A stretch of 16,566 bases of DNA, taken from the NCBI GenBank assembly GCA_946183175.1, contig CAMHBH010000040.1, positions 1-16,566 of the forward strand. The letters are read 5' to 3'. How positions within the stretch are numbered: position 1 is the stretch's first letter; each line of letters opens with the position of its first letter. Below are positions 14,847 to 16,566 of the stretch, in pieces. The stretch comes from an uncultured Oscillibacter sp. Its GTDB lineage: Bacteria; Bacillota; Clostridia; Oscillospirales; Oscillospiraceae. Position numbers and translations under genes: made by a program. Below the pieces are notes generated by a model. It searched no databases. It was not told the origin of the DNA and saw only the letters and a program-made list of their open reading frames with translations.

Positions 14847-15437
14847 GTGAAAATTCTGGCGCTGGCGGACGTGGAGTCGGACTACTATTACAACTTCTAC
14901 ACGCCCGGGAAACTCGACGACTTCGACCTGATTCTGTCCTGTGGCGACCTGCCCAAGTCCTACCTCGAATTTTTCGTGACGCTCTCCAACTGTCCCCTGC
15001 TCTACGTGCGCGGCAACCACGACGACACTTTCGGCGAAAATCCCCCGGAAGGCTGTGAGTGCGTGGAAGACCGTATTTTCGTACAGAACGGCATACGTAT
15101 TCTGGGGCTGGGCGGCTCGTTCCGCTACCGCGAGGGCGATAATATGTACACCGAGTTCCAAATGGAACTGCGCATACGCCGCTTGTGGCTCCAACTCCAC
15201 AAGTACCGCGGTTTCGACATCCTGCTGACCCACGCCCCCGCGCGCTATATCAACGATTTCGACTCCATGTCACACCGGGGTTTCGTCTGCTTCCGGAAAC
15301 TCCTCGAACGCTATCGGCCCCGGTACTTCCTCCACGGACACATTCACCGCTCTTACGGCGTCCACATCCCGCGGCAGTCGCGCTTTGGGGACACGATTGT
15401 GATTAACGCCTGTGAGCACTTCGCGTTTGAATATTGA
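14847..15437 (+). CDS. Metallophosphoesterase with a D-x-E first motif
   Basis: A 196-aa calcineurin-like phosphoesterase. Motif I reads ALADVES, so Asp8 is kept but the usual His of D-x-H is Glu10. The other motifs are standard: SCGDLP (Asp34), RGNHDD (Asn57-His58), LTHAPARY and LHGHIH. Related clostridial proteins with DEES in this place exist as I recall, so this is probably a family trait rather than damage. The substrate is unknown; such enzymes act on phosphodiesters or phosphoproteins. The start is GTG at 14847, with GAGGAGG just upstream and only 2 nt from the previous stop, so it is coupled to the ParB-BMP fusion gene. No signal peptide. Confidence 0.88.
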   Translation: MKILALADVESDYYYNFYTPGKLDDFDLILSCGDLPKSYLEFFVTLSNCPLLYVRGNHDDTFGENPPEGCECVEDRIFVQNGIRILGLGGSFRYREGDNMYTEFQMELRIRRLWLQLHKYRGFDILLTHAPARYINDFDSMSHRGFVCFRKLLERYRPRYFLHGHIHRSYGVHIPRQSRFGDTIVINACEHFAFEY

Positions 15438-15452
15438 CAGACAGCAAAAACG

Positions 15453-15475
15453 CCTCCCCCGTGTCGCGGGGGAGG
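15453..15475. terminator. Hairpin after the metallophosphoesterase gene
   Basis: CCTCCCCCG (15453-15461) and CGGGGGAGG (15467-15475) form a perfect 9-bp stem with loop TGTCG, 16 nt after the stop codon. A-run on the left gives TTTTT on the minus strand. It is homologous to the hairpin at 9684-9715. Downstream on the plus strand there is no T-run and the pqqD-like gene starts 24 nt later, so termination may be partial. Confidence 0.55.
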
Positions 15476-15498
15476 TACGCGCAAAGGAGTGAGGATTC

Positions 15499-15747
15499 GT
15501 GAAACTGAAAAGGGAATACGTGACGCGAACCGCCGGGGATACACAAGGGATTTCCACGGCGTTCAACGGGATTCTGGAGAGTAACAAGCATGCCGCGTTT
15601 GTCGCCGACTGCCTCAGCCGCGAGACGACACCGGAAAGTATCGTCGCGGGGCTGTGCGCCGGGAACGACGAGCACATCGGCGTACTCGCGGCGGACGTGG
15701 AACGGATTCTCAACCAGTTGCGCGGAATCGGCGCGCTGGACGAGTGA
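15499..15747 (+). CDS. PqqD-like / RiPP recognition element protein
   Basis: An 82-aa protein that fits the PqqD family: an N-terminal beta segment (MKLKREYVTRTAGD), a middle FNGILESNKHAAFVADCLSRE, then TTPESIVAGL, and an ADVERILNQLRGIGAL C-terminal helix ending in a Gly-x-Leu. PqqD-like domains bind leader peptides of ribosomal natural products and hand them to radical-SAM or other modifying enzymes. No precursor peptide or radical-SAM gene is seen within the window; its neighbours are two metallophosphoesterases. The start is GTG with AAAGGAGTGAGG upstream. The stop is 5 nt from the convergent end of the next gene. The family call is from pattern memory; a general small winged-helix protein cannot be excluded. 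Confidence 0.72.
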   Translation: MKLKREYVTRTAGDTQGISTAFNGILESNKHAAFVADCLSRETTPESIVAGLCAGNDEHIGVLAADVERILNQLRGIGALDE

Positions 15748-15752
15748 GCGCG

Positions 15753-16502
15753 TTAAAGCTGTAGCTGTACGATTTTCTGGTAGAGCAGAATGTACTTCTC
15801 CCGCACCATCAGGTTGCTGTGATAGTGTCCGAAAAACCAGAGGCGGAACTTTAGCCTTTCAGACACCGATTCCAGAAAGTCGGTCAGGCGGTTCGATTCG
15901 TAGCCGCTACGGACTATCGCGTTTTGTACGGAAGTCGGGGCGCAGTGCGTGACGACGTAATCGACTTCCCACTTGCACCGTTCCAGCGTCTTCAGCGCGG
16001 TATCGTATTCCTCCGCGCTGGGAAGCTCCTCCTTCCACCACGATACGTGGTTGATACGGAAATAGGCGTCGCGGCGCTGTAACTCGCGGTACTTCTTCCG
16101 GAATTGCGGGTCGTCGGGTTCCAGCACGCCGTCGGGGATGTCGTGACAGCTCGCGCCGCCCATCGTAAAGAAGCGCTTGCCCTCCAATTCAAACACCTGT
16201 CCGCGCGTCAGGTGGATGACGGAAGGCCGGATACGCTGTACGGTACCGCCGCGCCATTCCTCTTTCGGGAACTCCGCCAGCATGTCGTAGTTTTCGTGAT
16301 TCCCCGTGACGAAAAGCGTCGTGAACGGGCGTTCTTCCAGCCAATTCAGCCAGTATTCCTGCTCGCGGCTCCGGTTCCATACCCCGCCGAAGTCGCCGCA
16401 GATGATGACGTAGTCCGCCTTGGTCAACTGGTCGAGTTCCGGAAACTCTCCTTTCCGGAAGCGCTGGAAATCGCCGTGCGTGTCCCCGGTGAGGTAAATC
16501 AA
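15753..16502 (-). CDS. Metallophosphoesterase (calcineurin-like)
   Basis: A 249-aa phosphoesterase with the full motif set: LTGDTHG (Asp7, His9), ICGDFGG (Asp37), TGNHENYD (Asn68-His69), VTHCAP and FFGHYH. The substrate is unknown. It starts with TTG at the complement of 16500-16502; AAGGGGG lies 8 nt upstream and the protein then begins at the family N-terminus, directly before the first motif. It is transcribed leftward from a perfect promoter at the window edge and converges on the pqqD-like gene, with no terminator seen in the 5-nt gap. A minus-strand terminator could be the hairpin at 15453. It is not closely related to the first phosphoesterase of this window. Confidence 0.92.
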   Translation of the reverse strand: MIYLTGDTHGDFQRFRKGEFPELDQLTKADYVIICGDFGGVWNRSREQEYWLNWLEERPFTTLFVTGNHENYDMLAEFPKEEWRGGTVQRIRPSVIHLTRGQVFELEGKRFFTMGGASCHDIPDGVLEPDDPQFRKKYRELQRRDAYFRINHVSWWKEELPSAEEYDTALKTLERCKWEVDYVVTHCAPTSVQNAIVRSGYESNRLTDFLESVSERLKFRLWFFGHYHSNLMVREKYILLYQKIVQLQL

Positions 16503-16531
16503 CGCAACCGCCCCCTTGTACGTTTTCCGCT

Positions 16532-16560
16532 ATGATAGCGCGTTTCCGCGAAAATGTCAA
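16532..16560 (-). promoter_or_regulatory. Consensus promoter of the leftward phosphoesterase gene
   Basis: On the minus strand TTGACA (16555-16560), a 17-nt spacer, and TATCAT (16532-16537), one mismatch from the ideal -10. The start codon is about 30 nt beyond. Confidence 0.8.
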
Positions 16561-16566
16561 CGCGAC

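Overview
The window looks like a chromosomal segment from a high-G+C (about 60 % by eye) member of the Bacillota, most likely a gut-type Clostridia/Oscillospirales organism. The reasons are strong AGGAGG-type ribosome sites, sigma-A style promoters, tRNA-dependent Asn/Gln synthesis (AspRS with a GAD domain plus GatCAB), a cytosolic BMP-domain fusion protein and a PqqD-like protein. The lineage call is inference; no rRNA or other marker is present.

Left half (1-9715): one long rightward, tightly packed operon. It holds aspS (5' end cut by the window edge), gatC1, gatA1, gatB1, gatC2, gatA2, gatB2, an asparaginase and a wecB-type UDP-GlcNAc 2-epimerase, closed by a hairpin at 9684-9715. The cluster carries two complete sets of GatCAB subunit genes in tandem. 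Set 2 has a normal GatA with Lys79/Ser154/Ser178. Set 1 has a shortened GatA (398 aa) in which all three catalytic positions are replaced, while GatC1 and GatB1 keep the family motifs. GatA1 therefore looks like a pseudo-amidase kept in frame in a translation-coupled operon, next to an asparaginase that could in principle release ammonia.

Middle (9716-11197): a leftward orphan HicB-type antitoxin gene, then an orphan CRISPR array (8 repeats of 29 nt, 7 spacers of 37-47 nt, no cas genes in the window). Array features agree on leftward transcription: the degenerate repeat is at the left end, a strong terminator hairpin abuts it, and a perfect TTGACA-N17-TATAAT promoter lies about 220 bp to the right on the minus strand. 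The leader between promoter and array contains an RNA-like structure closed by a GTCGGTCG stem, and the same motif recurs upstream of the promoter.

Right half (11198-16566): a WapI-like small protein, an M20 amidohydrolase, a 650-aa fusion of a ParB-like domain to a BMP/PnrA-type binding domain, a metallophosphoesterase with a D-x-E first motif, a PqqD/RRE-like 82-aa protein, and a leftward second metallophosphoesterase with a perfect consensus promoter. These are ordinary housekeeping or accessory genes with several unusual architectures.

Across the whole window I find no GATC tetranucleotide at all, although GATA, GATT and GATG are common. About 60 would be expected from base composition. 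This points to genome-wide GATC avoidance, probably from restriction. The two strongest leads are this absence and the catalytically dead GatA paralog.
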